A stretch of DNA of 64,000 nucleotides. It comes from CAWAVN01 sp963825075. GTDB taxonomy: Bacteria > Planctomycetota > Planctomycetia > Planctomycetales > Planctomycetaceae. Below are positions 44,684 to 53,755 of the stretch, piece after piece. The position numbers and the translations under genes are program-made. Every line of letters begins with the position of its first letter. Position 1 is the stretch's first letter. The stretch covers positions 1 to 64,000 of the forward strand of contig CAWGRX010000022.1 of assembly GCA_963825075.1 (NCBI GenBank). Direction: 5' to 3'. The notes below the pieces were generated by a model. It saw nothing but the letters and a program-made list of their open reading frames with translations. It had not been told where the DNA came from and ran no database searches.

Positions 44684-46369
44684 ATGTCCTATCTCTCACA
44701 GTTGATTCATAAACTCCTCGCGAAAAAAGCCGAGGCGGAGCGGGCGAAGTTTGATCGGCTCGCCACGGACCCAGCCCGGACGCAGCGGGAACTTCTATTG
44801 TCCACGCTTCGGCGAGAAGCAGAGACCGGCTTCGGGCGGGATTTTCATTTCGCTAAGGTTCGCTCCGTGGCCGACTTCCGCAAACACGTGCCGATTTTGA
44901 AATACGAAGATCTGGAACCCTACATCGAGCGGATCAAACACGGCGAGACCGAGGCCCTCTTTCATCGGCAAAAAGTGTTGATGTTCTCGCTCACCAGCGG
45001 CACCGTGGGAGCGCGGAAGTTTCTGCCGGTGACGAAACGCTTCGTCAAGACGCATCAGCGGGGCTGGTATTTGTGGGGGCTGGGGGCGTTCTCCGCGTAT
45101 CCGCATTTGTGCATGGGACCCAAGATCGGACTCGCGGGAAACTCCGATGAATTTCGCTCGGCCGCGAACATTCCCTGCGGGAGCATCAGCGGTCTCACGG
45201 CGAAACTTCAAAACCCCTTCATTCGCCGCACCGTCGTCTTGCCGCCGGACACTTGGCAGATCGACAACACGCACACCAAATACTACCTGGCCTGGCGGTT
45301 TGGGCTGAATATCCCCGTGGGCATGTGGCTCACGCCCAATCCCAGCACGCACCTGGCTCTCGCCAAATTTGGCGACCAACACCGCGAACAACTCATCGAA
45401 GATGTGGAAAGCGGCGCGATCAGCGAGCCGGGCATTCCCCAAAGCCTGCTGCGGGCAAGACGCAAACTCATCCCCCCCAATCCCCAACGAGCCAAGGAAC
45501 TGCGAACCATCGTGGACCGGACCGGGCATTTAAGGCCCAAGGATGTCTGGCCCGGTTTGGATCTGATCGGCTGTTGGCTGGGCGGTAGCGTGCGGAGTTA
45601 TTTGAGGTTCTTTCCCGAATATTTTGGGGACGCCGCGTGCAGGGACATCGGCCTGATCGCCAGCGAAGCCCGCATGACGATCCCCTTGGAAGACGGCACC
45701 GCTTCGGGCGTGCTCGACGTCGCCGGGACGTTCTTCGAGTTCATCCCCACAGAGGAAATCGACTCTTCCCAACCGACCGTGCTCTCGGCTCATGAATTGG
45801 AGGAAGGCCGCGATTATTACATCTTGCTCACCACCTCCGGCGGGCTATATCGGTATCACATTGAAGATGTCGTCCGCTGCACCGGCTGGTATCTGGGCAC
45901 GCCGACGCTCGAATTCCTGCACAAAGGCAGCCGGATTTCGAACCTCACGGGCGAAAAGATTTCGGAGCATCAAGTTGTGATCTCCGTGGAGGCGGCGTTC
46001 GATCAAACCGAAGTCCGCTTCCGCCAATGGTCGCTCGCCCCGTGCTGGAACGACGGCCAACCGTATTACGGCCTCTTTGTCGAACAGCAAGAACTCCCCG
46101 CTAGGGCGGTCATCGAACAATTCGCCGCCGCCGTGGATCAGAAACTCCAAGAAGCCAACTACGAATACGCCGCCAAACGCCGGTCGGATCGTTTAGGCTC
46201 CGTGCGGATCGAACCGGTCCCCGAGGGGATGTGGGCCCAGTGGGACCGCGACCGCATGATCGCCAAAGGCTCCGCCCTCGAACAATACAAGCACCCCTAC
46301 CTCATCACCGATCTGGACTTCGCCAAAACCCGGCGAACAGGAATGTCACCGATCGTTCCGCGCTCGTAA
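44684..46369 (+). CDS. GH3 family acyl-adenylate/amide-forming protein
   Basis: The 561-residue protein begins MSYLSQLIHKLLAKKAEAER. The adenylate-forming motif is SLTSGTVGARKFLPVT, the first GH3 core block. Later blocks are also visible: GGSVRSYLRFFPEYFG, LIASEARMTIPLEDGTASGV, TTSGGLYRYHIEDVVRC (the conserved YRY region) and ISEHQVVISVEAAF. GH3 proteins join carboxylic acids to amino acids through an acyl-AMP intermediate; bacterial members act on small acids or lipids. No ribosome site is obvious. It lies after the ACP/C45 fusion and the IS110 insertion, so any link between these genes may have been broken by the IS. Confidence 0.9.
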   Translation: MSYLSQLIHKLLAKKAEAERAKFDRLATDPARTQRELLLSTLRREAETGFGRDFHFAKVRSVADFRKHVPILKYEDLEPYIERIKHGETEALFHRQKVLMFSLTSGTVGARKFLPVTKRFVKTHQRGWYLWGLGAFSAYPHLCMGPKIGLAGNSDEFRSAANIPCGSISGLTAKLQNPFIRRTVVLPPDTWQIDNTHTKYYLAWRFGLNIPVGMWLTPNPSTHLALAKFGDQHREQLIEDVESGAISEPGIPQSLLRARRKLIPPNPQRAKELRTIVDRTGHLRPKDVWPGLDLIGCWLGGSVRSYLRFFPEYFGDAACRDIGLIASEARMTIPLEDGTASGVLDVAGTFFEFIPTEEIDSSQPTVLSAHELEEGRDYYILLTTSGGLYRYHIEDVVRCTGWYLGTPTLEFLHKGSRISNLTGEKISEHQVVISVEAAFDQTEVRFRQWSLAPCWNDGQPYYGLFVEQQELPARAVIEQFAAAVDQKLQEANYEYAAKRRSDRLGSVRIEPVPEGMWAQWDRDRMIAKGSALEQYKHPYLITDLDFAKTRRTGMSPIVPRS

Positions 46370-46402
46370 CGTATTCGCGATCGATCGTTCTTGGCGAGCC
46401 GC

Positions 46403-47860
46403 TCAGATCAACTCGCGGAGCGGTTGGCCGTTTTCTTGGATGATGGGGTGCGGGCGGCCGCGGTTGTCTTCGTAGTGGGCGTTCTGGGGAACTTCCATGT
46501 GGTGGTAGATCGTGGCCGCCAGGTCGCCGGGGGTGACGGGGCGGTGGGCGATCGTGCCGCCGTCTCTTTCGCTGGCTCCAATGACCTGCCCGTGCCGAAG
46601 TCCGCCGCCCGCGAGACACATCGACATCACCACCGGCCAGTGGTTTCGCCCGTCGGTGCTGCCTTGCGTGCCCATGTTGGGCGTTCGGCCAAACTCGCCC
46701 ATTGCAATGACCAAAACATCGTCGAGCAAACCCCGCTCTTTCAAATCGGAGACCAGCGTGGTGAGGAGATGATCGAACAAAGGCAACAACGGCCCCAGGC
46801 CTTTGGAGATGCCTCCGTAGGGCGGGATGTTGTCGCCGTGGTTATCCCAGGTGCCCGAAGCGGTGTGATAGCTGAGGTCCAACGTCACAAAGCTCACGCC
46901 CTCTTCCACCAGCCGCCGGGCAAGCAGAGCCTGCTGGCACCACAGATGCTTGCCGAATTTCTCGCGGACGGCGGCGGGTTCTTTCGACAGATCGAACGCC
47001 TTCTGCGCCCGCCGGCCCAAGACCATATCCACGGCTTGCTGCTGATAGGCGTTCAAAGCGGCCATCGAGCCGGAGGCATCTAAGTCGCCCCGCAACTGAT
47101 CCAACTGCGATAGCAGCGTCTGCCGGGTGTTGATCCGGCTCGTCGAAAGACCGGACGCGAATTGAAACAAACTCGCATCGCTCAGTTTCCCGCTGTCCTT
47201 GCCGACAAGATCATAGATCGGCAGCCGGGCGGCATCGTTCCCCATAAAGGGATCGTACCGTTTGCCGAGATAGCCCGCATAAGCGATGTGCGACCGCGAA
47301 CGCTGGAAGGCGACATACGGTGGCATCGCGGGATGATTGGACCCGCGGAACCGCGCGACAATGGAGCCGATCGCCGGCCAATTGTCGCCCTTGGGATTGA
47401 CCCGCGGAGCCGCCTGGCGGTGGCCGGTCTGGAGGACTTTGTTCGGCTCGTGGTTGCTCTTTTTGCAATCGACGGAGCGGATGATCGTGAAGTCGTCGAG
47501 CATGGCCGCCTGCTTGGGCAGATGCTCGCAGATGATCGTGCCGGGGATCGCGGTTTTGGTGACACCGAACGGCCCGCGGTTGATCCACGGCCGATCGGGC
47601 TTGGGGTCCCAGGTGTCGATATGGCTCGGCCCGCCCGCCATCCAGAGCAATATCACGCTCTTATGGCTGTTCAAAGACCGCCCCACGTCCGCCGCCTTCG
47701 CCCGCTGCTTGAGCAACTCCGGCAAGCTCAAACCGGCCATCCCCGCGAGGCCCGCTTTGAGCATCCCCCGCCGATTCAGCACCGTCAACCCTTCCCGCTG
47801 GCGGGCGTGGTAGTTTTCAAACGCATGCGGATGTTCGTGGGGTGTTGTGTTGTGCGACAT
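46403..47860 (-). CDS. DUF1501 protein with twin-arginine signal
   Basis: ATG 47860 is taken as the start (MSHNTTPHEHPHAFENYHAR); the frame also extends to 47,899. A twin-arginine signal (NRRGMLKAGLAGMAGLSLPE) directs export. The DUF1501 signatures are present: LLWMAGGPSHIDTWDPKP, FTIIRSVDCKKSNHEPNK, and GEFGRTPNMG near residue 400. The fold is related to alkaline phosphatase/sulfatase enzymes. In planctomycetes many DUF1501 genes sit beside secreted cytochrome-like proteins; here none is adjacent. It is likely a secreted hydrolase of unknown substrate. Confidence 0.9.
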   Translation of the reverse strand: MSHNTTPHEHPHAFENYHARQREGLTVLNRRGMLKAGLAGMAGLSLPELLKQRAKAADVGRSLNSHKSVILLWMAGGPSHIDTWDPKPDRPWINRGPFGVTKTAIPGTIICEHLPKQAAMLDDFTIIRSVDCKKSNHEPNKVLQTGHRQAAPRVNPKGDNWPAIGSIVARFRGSNHPAMPPYVAFQRSRSHIAYAGYLGKRYDPFMGNDAARLPIYDLVGKDSGKLSDASLFQFASGLSTSRINTRQTLLSQLDQLRGDLDASGSMAALNAYQQQAVDMVLGRRAQKAFDLSKEPAAVREKFGKHLWCQQALLARRLVEEGVSFVTLDLSYHTASGTWDNHGDNIPPYGGISKGLGPLLPLFDHLLTTLVSDLKERGLLDDVLVIAMGEFGRTPNMGTQGSTDGRNHWPVVMSMCLAGGGLRHGQVIGASERDGGTIAHRPVTPGDLAATIYHHMEVPQNAHYEDNRGRPHPIIQENGQPLRELI

Positions 47861-47937
47861 GTTGTGCCCTGTCACGATTGAAGTTCGAATCGTTTTCAAA
47901 TCATTAGCCGCAGGCGCTGCTAGCCCCGGTTTTTGTG

Positions 47938-48027
47938 GTCTATCGCTGGAAGTAAGCGGCGCCGGAGGGCAGTGGAGGGAACCAAAAATCGCAGCTTTTT
48001 GGCGCCCGGTTGACTGACTTGTTATGC
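47938..48027 (-). repeat. attC-like site at the end of a cassette-like gene
   Basis: On the minus strand the sequence reads GCATAAC, CAAGTCAGTCAACCGGGCGC ... CCGGCGCCGCTTACTTCCAG, GATAGAC. GCATAAC fits the R'' core (RYYYAAC) at 6 of 7 positions and GATAGAC fits R' (GTTRRRY) at 6 of 7. The middle forms imperfect inner arms (CCGGGCGCC with GGCGCCG), as in integron recombination sites. The site overlaps the stop codon of the gene it follows. Confidence 0.5.
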
Positions 48028-48644
48028 ATAAATTTCCCGCATTGCTGCGACCGTATCTGTGTACTCTTTGCCGACAAGCCCCAGGCCCTGGTGATAACGA
48101 AAACCCGAACTCTCGACTTGCGCTACCTCGAGAGCCAAGCCAGCTTGTTGTTTCGCGTCATCCAAATTTCTTAGCCCCCGATGAATTAGGGCTTTCGCAG
48201 CGTGCCATTTGAACTTATTCACAGGAAACGCTAGATCCCCTTTTCGTTCATCGAGCACAGCAAGAGCATCAACATATTCGGCTGATATGCCTTGGGTTGC
48301 AATGAGGAACGGATAATCAACGTACGTATTGGTCTTCTGATTTGGTTTGAGCCTTTCGATGGCCAAAATCTCCTTCATTGTCTTTATCGCGGAATCTGTC
48401 TGATCGGATGCAAGTAGAGCATCTGCCCTTGCAGATAGCGCTCGCAGATCGTGGAAGCATGTCTTCTTTGTATCGAAGTAGATATCAACGAGTCGAAGCG
48501 CTGCCAGTGGGTCGCCTTTAGCAATTGTGAGCGCTTGAATAACGAGGTATTGATCACGCTGGGTTCGGGCGGCGCTAGCCTAGCGAAGAACTCTTTCTCG
48601 ATGCCTTCATTCCAGCACTCGCATCTATACCAATCAGTAGCCAT
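48022..48644 (-). CDS. TPR-like hypothetical protein in a cassette-like unit, frameshifted
   Basis: ATG 48644 starts MATDWYRCECWNEGIEKEFF; after a one-base loss near 48,577 the other frame continues ARTQRDQYLVIQALTIAKGD, then AALRLVDIYFDTKKTCFHDL and ends FRYHQGLGLVGKEYTDTVAA...YA. Joined, it is ~207 residues of helical repeats (TPR-like), a family found in many bacteria including on integron cassettes, from memory. The gene fits exactly between a 10-bp inverted repeat (GTTATGCATA at 48021-48030, TATGCATAAC at 48651-48660), and its stop lies within an attC-like site. No function is known. Confidence 0.65.
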
Positions 48645-48709
48645 TTGATCTATGCATAACTTCGGTTTCGATGAACCGGACGCTAGCGCGTGCCGGCTAG
48701 TGGATTCAT

Positions 48710-49885
48710 TCACGTTTTCGACTTGAGCCATTTCTGAAAGAATGCTTGCCAACGCGGATCGAGCTTCGGCCCCGTGGCGCGGTGGCCGCCGGTGAGGGGG
48801 GCGTATTCCAAGCGTTCCGGGATGCCTAACAGCTCGTAAACCTCTTTCGCTCGGTTGATGTAGCCGATGCTTTGCCGATCGTCCGAATGCGTGGCGGAAT
48901 CCTGGTCCGTGCTGCAACCGATGACGAGAATCGCCCGCGGCGCCGCGAGGGCCAGGAGTTCGTGATGGTTGTGTTCAAAACCCGGCCGCGTTGGGTCTTG
49001 ATCCAACAGGCTCCAGACGGTGTTCCGCAATCGGGGATCGGGATAATCGGGCGTCTTGATGTCATCGAAGGGGCGTTTCCAATCCAGATACCAAGGGTCG
49101 CCGTAGTTGCTGGCTCCGTTGATCGCGAGGTGCGGATCGATGGAAACCGTCGCAGAAATCTCCGGAGCAAACGCCGCGACATAGAGGGCCGTTTTCGCCG
49201 AGAGCGAAAACCCGATGAATCCGATTCGCTTGGCATCCACTTCGGGGCGGGACTTCAGGAACTCGACTTCGCGCTGGACATCGTGGACCATTTTCGCCAT
49301 CGGCAGCCAGCGGCCGAACCGCTCGTACACGGCTTCGTTTACTTTTTTGCGATAATCCCGGCCGTCACGGTAATGCCTGATGAACGACCAGCCCGTGAGC
49401 ACCACAAACCCCCGCTGGGCCAGCCATGCTCCCCACCACTCCTCCGGCTTCTGGTAATCGGGCGACGTGCTCGTCCAGGCGATCACCGCCGGAAACGGTC
49501 CCGGTCCCTGGCCTTTGGGAATCAACAGCAAATGCGGCTGTGGAAAATCCTTTTCGATGGGAATCGTCAATCGGATTCGCGTGTAGCCGTCTTTGTCGGT
49601 CGTCTCTTGAATGTCGACCTTCGCCGCGTCCCCGAACCATTTTTGGTCGGCTTCCGTGGGTTTCAGTTTGCCGAGGATGCGGGTCCAGTCCGCGACCAAC
49701 TCGGCCCGGCGGTTTTCCCACTCTTTCGCGGTGCGGATCGGCGTGCCGTCTTTCGCCACCAAAAGCGAAGGCAAATCGAACTCCGCCTGCTTCGCCACCA
49801 AGGGATGCGTCTTCGCGGGCGGGGTATGATAGCGAAACGTCTTTTCCTGCCCCTGAGCCAATCCGGACGTTGACACCACCACCAT
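48710..49885 (-). CDS. Secreted alpha/beta hydrolase (esterase-like)
   Basis: ATG 49885 gives a short signal-like leader (MVVVSTSGLAQGQEKTFRYH); a more upstream start is possible but the extra residues look non-coding. The alpha/beta hydrolase fold is visible: AVIAWTSTSPDYQKPEEW, GFVVLTGWSFIRH, VDAKRIGFIGFSLSAKTALY with the nucleophile elbow GFSLS, PRAILVIGCSTDQDSATHSD with a late Asp, and GGHRATGPK with the final His. It resembles acetyl-xylan-esterase/dienelactone-hydrolase-like secreted proteins of planctomycetes. The substrate is likely a plant or algal ester, which is inference. Confidence 0.8.
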   Translation of the reverse strand: MVVVSTSGLAQGQEKTFRYHTPPAKTHPLVAKQAEFDLPSLLVAKDGTPIRTAKEWENRRAELVADWTRILGKLKPTEADQKWFGDAAKVDIQETTDKDGYTRIRLTIPIEKDFPQPHLLLIPKGQGPGPFPAVIAWTSTSPDYQKPEEWWGAWLAQRGFVVLTGWSFIRHYRDGRDYRKKVNEAVYERFGRWLPMAKMVHDVQREVEFLKSRPEVDAKRIGFIGFSLSAKTALYVAAFAPEISATVSIDPHLAINGASNYGDPWYLDWKRPFDDIKTPDYPDPRLRNTVWSLLDQDPTRPGFEHNHHELLALAAPRAILVIGCSTDQDSATHSDDRQSIGYINRAKEVYELLGIPERLEYAPLTGGHRATGPKLDPRWQAFFQKWLKSKT

Positions 49886-50022
49886 CAAACGACATGGCAA
49901 ATAGAATCGAATTTTGGGTGACGTGATTCGGCCGCATACCACTGCCCGCAATGAAAACGAACTTATCGGCACCGATCGATATGATACGAAGTGTGAGAAA
50001 TCACCGCAATAAATAACTATAA

Positions 50023-50177
50023 GGCGAGCAGACCAACCTGCGGTCGGTGCCCGCGTCAGCCCCCTGGTTACGGTGATCGCTTCAAAAAACAGACGAAACC
50101 AGATCGACCATCGGATCGGTTTCGTTCGCTTTCTGGTTGTTGTGAATAACCAGGGGGCTGACGCCCCCCGCTCGCCT
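50023..50177. repeat. AGGCGAGC palindrome, copy 2
   Basis: Starts AGGCGAGCAGACCAACCTGC and ends GACGCCCCCCGCTCGCCT, with an inner inverted part (CCCCCTGGTTA with AACCAGGGGG). It lies 3 bases past the stop of the aldolase gene on the minus strand. Confidence 0.8.
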
Positions 50178-50180
50178 TGA

Positions 50181-50960
50181 TCACTTATCGGAAAAATACT
50201 TCCCGTAGCTCCCTTTGATGGCCGCAATGCCGGCGTTGAGGATTTTGACGTCGCTGGTGGGGGAGAGCATCAGGCAGCCTTTTTCCACGAGCATATCGGC
50301 GTGTTCGGGGCTTGCGCTGACCGCGCCCCAGGTCTTGCCGTGCTTCTTGCAAGCGGCGGACACGCGGTCGATGGCTTCCAGACATTTCGGGTTAAAGAAG
50401 TCGCCCGTCACGCCCAGAGCCTGGCTCAAATCGGACGGCCCGACGAACAGCAAATCCACGCCGTCGATCGCAGCAATCTCTTCACAGGACTTTACCGCTC
50501 CCAGGGTTTCAATCTGAATCGCCACGAAGGTGTTCAGGTTGGACTGCTCGCAGAACGCGGCGGGGGTCAGCGTGGCGAAGCGGGCATCGTAGCCTCCGGT
50601 ATTAAGACCCCGGCAGCCGCGGGGAAAGAATTTGGTCCACTTCACAAACTCCTCGGCTTGTTCGGCGGAATGAATCTGAGCGGCCATCATCCCGCCGGCC
50701 CCGGCTTCCAGGCAGCGGGTGACGAGGGCGTAATCGGTCGGGGCGACGCGGACGAAATTCTCTAAGCCTTCGCTGCGGGCCGCGAGCGTGGCGACTTCCA
50801 AATGCTCCATTGAAAACCCGACGTGCTCGTGATCGAACCACACCCCGTCGAACCCACCCTGAATCCCCAAGATTTGCAAGATATTATGATGCAGCACCCG
50901 CCCCATCCCGCTCACCAACACCATCTCCCCGCCGGCCAATTTTTGTTTAATGCGTTGCAT
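50181..50960 (-). CDS. HpcH/HpaI family aldolase
   Basis: The 259-residue protein begins MQRIKQKLAGGEMVLVSGMG and shows the family core: GGFDGVWFDHEHVGFSMEHL, the Arg/metal region RVAPTDYALVTRCLEAGAGG, AIQIETLGAVKSCEEIAAI with the metal-binding Glu, and VDLLFVGPSDLSQALGV with the metal-binding Asp. These class II aldolases split 2-keto-3-deoxy acids such as 4-hydroxy-2-oxo-heptanedioate or 2-keto-3-deoxy-L-rhamnonate. The exact substrate cannot be set by eye. The gene stands between an AGGCGAGC palindrome and purQ. Confidence 0.88.
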   Translation of the reverse strand: MQRIKQKLAGGEMVLVSGMGRVLHHNILQILGIQGGFDGVWFDHEHVGFSMEHLEVATLAARSEGLENFVRVAPTDYALVTRCLEAGAGGMMAAQIHSAEQAEEFVKWTKFFPRGCRGLNTGGYDARFATLTPAAFCEQSNLNTFVAIQIETLGAVKSCEEIAAIDGVDLLFVGPSDLSQALGVTGDFFNPKCLEAIDRVSAACKKHGKTWGAVSASPEHADMLVEKGCLMLSPTSDVKILNAGIAAIKGSYGKYFSDK

Positions 50961-51039
50961 TCGTTTGGTCCTTTGTTAGTGGTCCGTTGGTGTTCTGCAG
51001 ACAGGTTCTTCCTACTTTTTAATCTTAATCTGCCTTTTT

Positions 51040-51834
51040 CTACTCAAAATACTCCACCGCGTTGCGGAAGAGTTTTTGGCCCGTGCCCTCGGCATCCAGT
51101 TCGCGGCGGGTCCATTGCGGGTGTTGGGTGCGGTGCAAGAAGCGTTCGGGGTGCGGCATCAGACCCAACACCCGGCCGGTGGGGTCGCTTAAGCCCGCGA
51201 TGTTCGCCATCGAACCGTTCGGGTTATGGGGATAGGGAAGAACCTCGTTCCCGGCGGTTTGGCCGTCGGTGTAGCGGAGGGCGATTTGGGAATTCTGTTC
51301 CCACTCGGCGATCAACGAATCATCCCGCGCGACGAATTTGCCCTCGGCATGGGCGATGGGCAATTCCAATTCGTCCAGGCCCCGCAGAAACACGTTTTGC
51401 TCGGCGGCCACTTTGAGCTTGACCCAGACCGCGGTGTACTTGCCGTTGTCGTTCCAGGTGAGCGTCGCGGGCGGCGGTCCCTGGGGCGGCCAATTCGTGG
51501 TGCCGTTGGGAAGAATCCCAGCTTTCAAGAGCACCTGGAATCCATTACAGATGCCCAGGATCAACGTGTCCCGGCCGAGGAACTCGCCGAGCATGCCTTC
51601 GAGCCGGCCGCTGAGCTTTCGCGAAAAAATCACGCCCGCCCCGATGTCGTCCCCATAGCTAAACCCGCCCGGCACGCAGAGCACTTGATAATCCGCCAAC
51701 AAGCCCGGCGACTCGAACAGCCGCATCAAATGCACGCGGTCGGCTTTGGCTCCGCAATTCTCAAACGCGAACGCGGTTTCCAGGTCGCAATTCGTCCCCG
51801 GTGCCCGCAGCACGCAAACCCTCGGCGTTGCCAT
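51040..51834 (-). CDS. purQ: Phosphoribosylformylglycinamidine synthase, glutaminase subunit
   Basis: The 264-residue protein starts MATPRVCVLRAPGTNCDLET, the usual PurQ N-terminus (glutamine class I amidotransferase). The nucleophile region is LILGICNGFQVLLKAGILP with Cys in the GxCNGxQ motif, and the His/Glu region near the end is LMPHPERFLH. PurQ supplies ammonia from glutamine to PurL in purine synthesis. Neither purS nor purL is nearby. The gene is a clean single-copy housekeeping marker of the chromosome, in contrast to the mobile half. Confidence 0.95.
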   Translation of the reverse strand: MATPRVCVLRAPGTNCDLETAFAFENCGAKADRVHLMRLFESPGLLADYQVLCVPGGFSYGDDIGAGVIFSRKLSGRLEGMLGEFLGRDTLILGICNGFQVLLKAGILPNGTTNWPPQGPPPATLTWNDNGKYTAVWVKLKVAAEQNVFLRGLDELELPIAHAEGKFVARDDSLIAEWEQNSQIALRYTDGQTAGNEVLPYPHNPNGSMANIAGLSDPTGRVLGLMPHPERFLHRTQHPQWTRRELDAEGTGQKLFRNAVEYFE

Positions 51835-52026
51835 GTTGTGTCTCGCTCCTCCTAATCTCCGGGCGGTTGTGGACCTGCAAACTCACATTACATCCGCAGC
51901 AAATCCTAGCGGCCGACGGCCCAGCACGCCAGAGGCCGGTGCGAATAGGGCCGCCTGGTTCGCAAAATCCGCCCGTTGTCTCTGGGATCCGGGTCTGCTA
52001 GAATTCGGCAAGAAAGCTGGCTTGCC

Positions 52027-52770
52027 ATGAATTCGAATCTCAATCCGACCGTTCCGAATCCGCACGACGGCCTCTTGGAAATCCATTTTCTGGGGCTGGT
52101 CGATTTCGATGCGGCCCTGTTTCTGCAAGAGCGGCTGGTCTATGAGATCAGCGGGCGGTCGAATTTGGACGGGGGATTGTTGTTGTGTGAGCATCCCCCG
52201 CTGATCACCGTCGGCCGGGAAGGCAGCCGGGACCACATCCTCGCCGACCCGCAGGACCTCAAATCCTCCCAGATCGAGACCCGCTGGCTCAACCGCGGCG
52301 GCGGATGTTTTGTGCACGGCCCCGGGCAGTTGGCGGCCTATCCCATCCTGCCGCTCAATCGGTTGAACGTGGGCCTCTTGGATTACCGCACGCGTCTGGA
52401 AGAGGCCGTGATCGACATGGCGGACGAACAGCAAGTCCCGGCCCATCGGCATGCGGATTATCCGGGCCTTTGGTGCCGCACGGGGCTGTTTGCCCACGTG
52501 GGAGTGGCCGTGAAGTCGTGGGTGGCCTATCATGGCGCGTTTATTGATGTGGCTCCCAAGGTGGATGGTTCCCGATTGCTCAAACCGCATTCCGCGCAGG
52601 AACGGCCGAGTTCGCTGTCCGCGCAAGCCGGAAAGCTGGTTTGCATGAACGCCGTGCGGGAAAGCTTCGCGAGACATCTGGCCCGCCGATTGGGTTACGC
52701 CCGCACCCAGACTTACACCGGACACCCGCTGCTCCGCCGGGAGATACGAAGGGTTTTTGTTGATGCTTGA
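52027..52770 (+). CDS. lipB: LipB-like octanoyltransferase, planctomycete type, catalytic Lys/Cys not conserved
   Basis: The start at ATG 52027 gives 247 residues. The BPL/LipB fold is clear: LVYEISGRSNLDGG, LLLCEHPPLITVGREGS, WLNRGGGCFVHGPGQLAAYP, and VGVAVKSWVAYHGAFIDV. In E. coli LipB the catalytic pair is Lys (in KIAAIG) and Cys (in PCGI). Here the aligned positions read L154 and H188 (LLKPHSAQ), so both seem replaced, by eye alignment. The family may differ from classical LipB or use other residues. It overlaps lipA by 8 bases, which strongly supports a lipoate role. From memory, other planctomycete LipB-like proteins show the same change. Confidence 0.8.
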   Translation: MNSNLNPTVPNPHDGLLEIHFLGLVDFDAALFLQERLVYEISGRSNLDGGLLLCEHPPLITVGREGSRDHILADPQDLKSSQIETRWLNRGGGCFVHGPGQLAAYPILPLNRLNVGLLDYRTRLEEAVIDMADEQQVPAHRHADYPGLWCRTGLFAHVGVAVKSWVAYHGAFIDVAPKVDGSRLLKPHSAQERPSSLSAQAGKLVCMNAVRESFARHLARRLGYARTQTYTGHPLLRREIRRVFVDA

Positions 52771-53650
52771 AATTTTGACGGACCAGCCCCCCGTGCCGAG
52801 ACGCCGACTTCCCAAATGGCTCAAGCGGCCGCTGCCGGAACCGGGCATGGCTTATACGAGTGGCGTGATCGAGGATCTCCGCCTGGAAACTGTGTGTGAA
52901 AGCGCGAAATGCCCCAACCGCACTGAATGCTGGTCGCATCGGACCGCCACGTTTATGATCCTGGGCAATGTCTGCACCCGGCCTTGCGGGTTTTGTTCGG
53001 TCCCCAAAGGCAAGACGGAAACTGTGGAACTCGACGAGCCTGAACGCGTCGCCGAGGCCGCCGCCCGCTTGGGACTTAAGCACGTCGTGATTACCTCCGT
53101 GACGCGGGACGACCTGCCCGACGGCGGGGCCGATCATTTTTATCACTGCGTTCTCGCCGTTCGCGAACGCACCGGGGCCGCGGTGGAAGTGCTCACGCCG
53201 GATTTTCTGGGGAATGTTTCCGCGATCGACCGCGTGATCGAAGCCCGTCCGGAAGTCTTCAATCACAACACCGAAACCGTGCCAAGGCTGTACGACCGCG
53301 TCCGCCGCAATGCCGAGTATCAGCGGACACTGGATTTGCTGAAGCACGTGAAAGACGTTGCCCCCGACATGATCACCAAAAGCGGCATGATGCTGGGGCT
53401 TGGCGAAACCCGCGAGGAAGTCCTGGAGGTCTGTGCCGACTTGCGGAAGGTCGGCTGCGACATGCTCACGCTCGGGCAATACCTGCAACCCACGCCCGCC
53501 CATCTGCCTGTGGAACGCTACCTGCCGCCGGAAGAGTTCGACAAGATCGGCGATTTGGCCCGCGGCCTCGGTTTCCGCTTCGTCGCCAGCGGCCCCTTTG
53601 TGCGGTCCAGCTACCACGCCGGCGAAATGGCTTCAATCCTGGAAACGTGA
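52763..53650 (+). CDS. lipA: Lipoyl synthase (radical SAM)
   Basis: ATG 52763 overlaps the lipB stop; the frame also opens at TTG 52757. The protein has both iron-sulfur motifs of LipA: CESAKCPNRTEC (auxiliary cluster, CX4CX5C) and CTRPCGFC (radical SAM CX3CX2C). The C-terminal RSSYHAGE provides the conserved Ser ligand of the auxiliary cluster. LipA inserts two sulfur atoms into octanoyl groups bound to lipoyl domains. It is coupled to lipB and forms a short lipoate operon. Downstream is an AGGCGAGC palindrome. Confidence 0.96.
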   Translation: MLEILTDQPPVPRRRLPKWLKRPLPEPGMAYTSGVIEDLRLETVCESAKCPNRTECWSHRTATFMILGNVCTRPCGFCSVPKGKTETVELDEPERVAEAAARLGLKHVVITSVTRDDLPDGGADHFYHCVLAVRERTGAAVEVLTPDFLGNVSAIDRVIEARPEVFNHNTETVPRLYDRVRRNAEYQRTLDLLKHVKDVAPDMITKSGMMLGLGETREEVLEVCADLRKVGCDMLTLGQYLQPTPAHLPVERYLPPEEFDKIGDLARGLGFRFVASGPFVRSSYHAGEMASILET

Positions 53651-53661
53651 TTGTTGCTATG

Positions 53662-53747
53662 AGGCGAGCGGGAGGCGTAAGCCTCCTGGTGATCTTGACC
53701 GACCTGAAACTCCACGAAACCGGGAGGCTTACACCTCCCGCTCGCCT
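53662..53747. repeat. AGGCGAGC palindrome, copy 3
   Basis: Starts AGGCGAGCGGGAGGCGTAAG and ends CTTACACCTCCCGCTCGCCT; the outer arms are near-perfect inverted copies of about 26 bases. It lies between the convergent lipA and hydrolase genes. Confidence 0.85.
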
Positions 53748-53755
53748 TGAATCCG

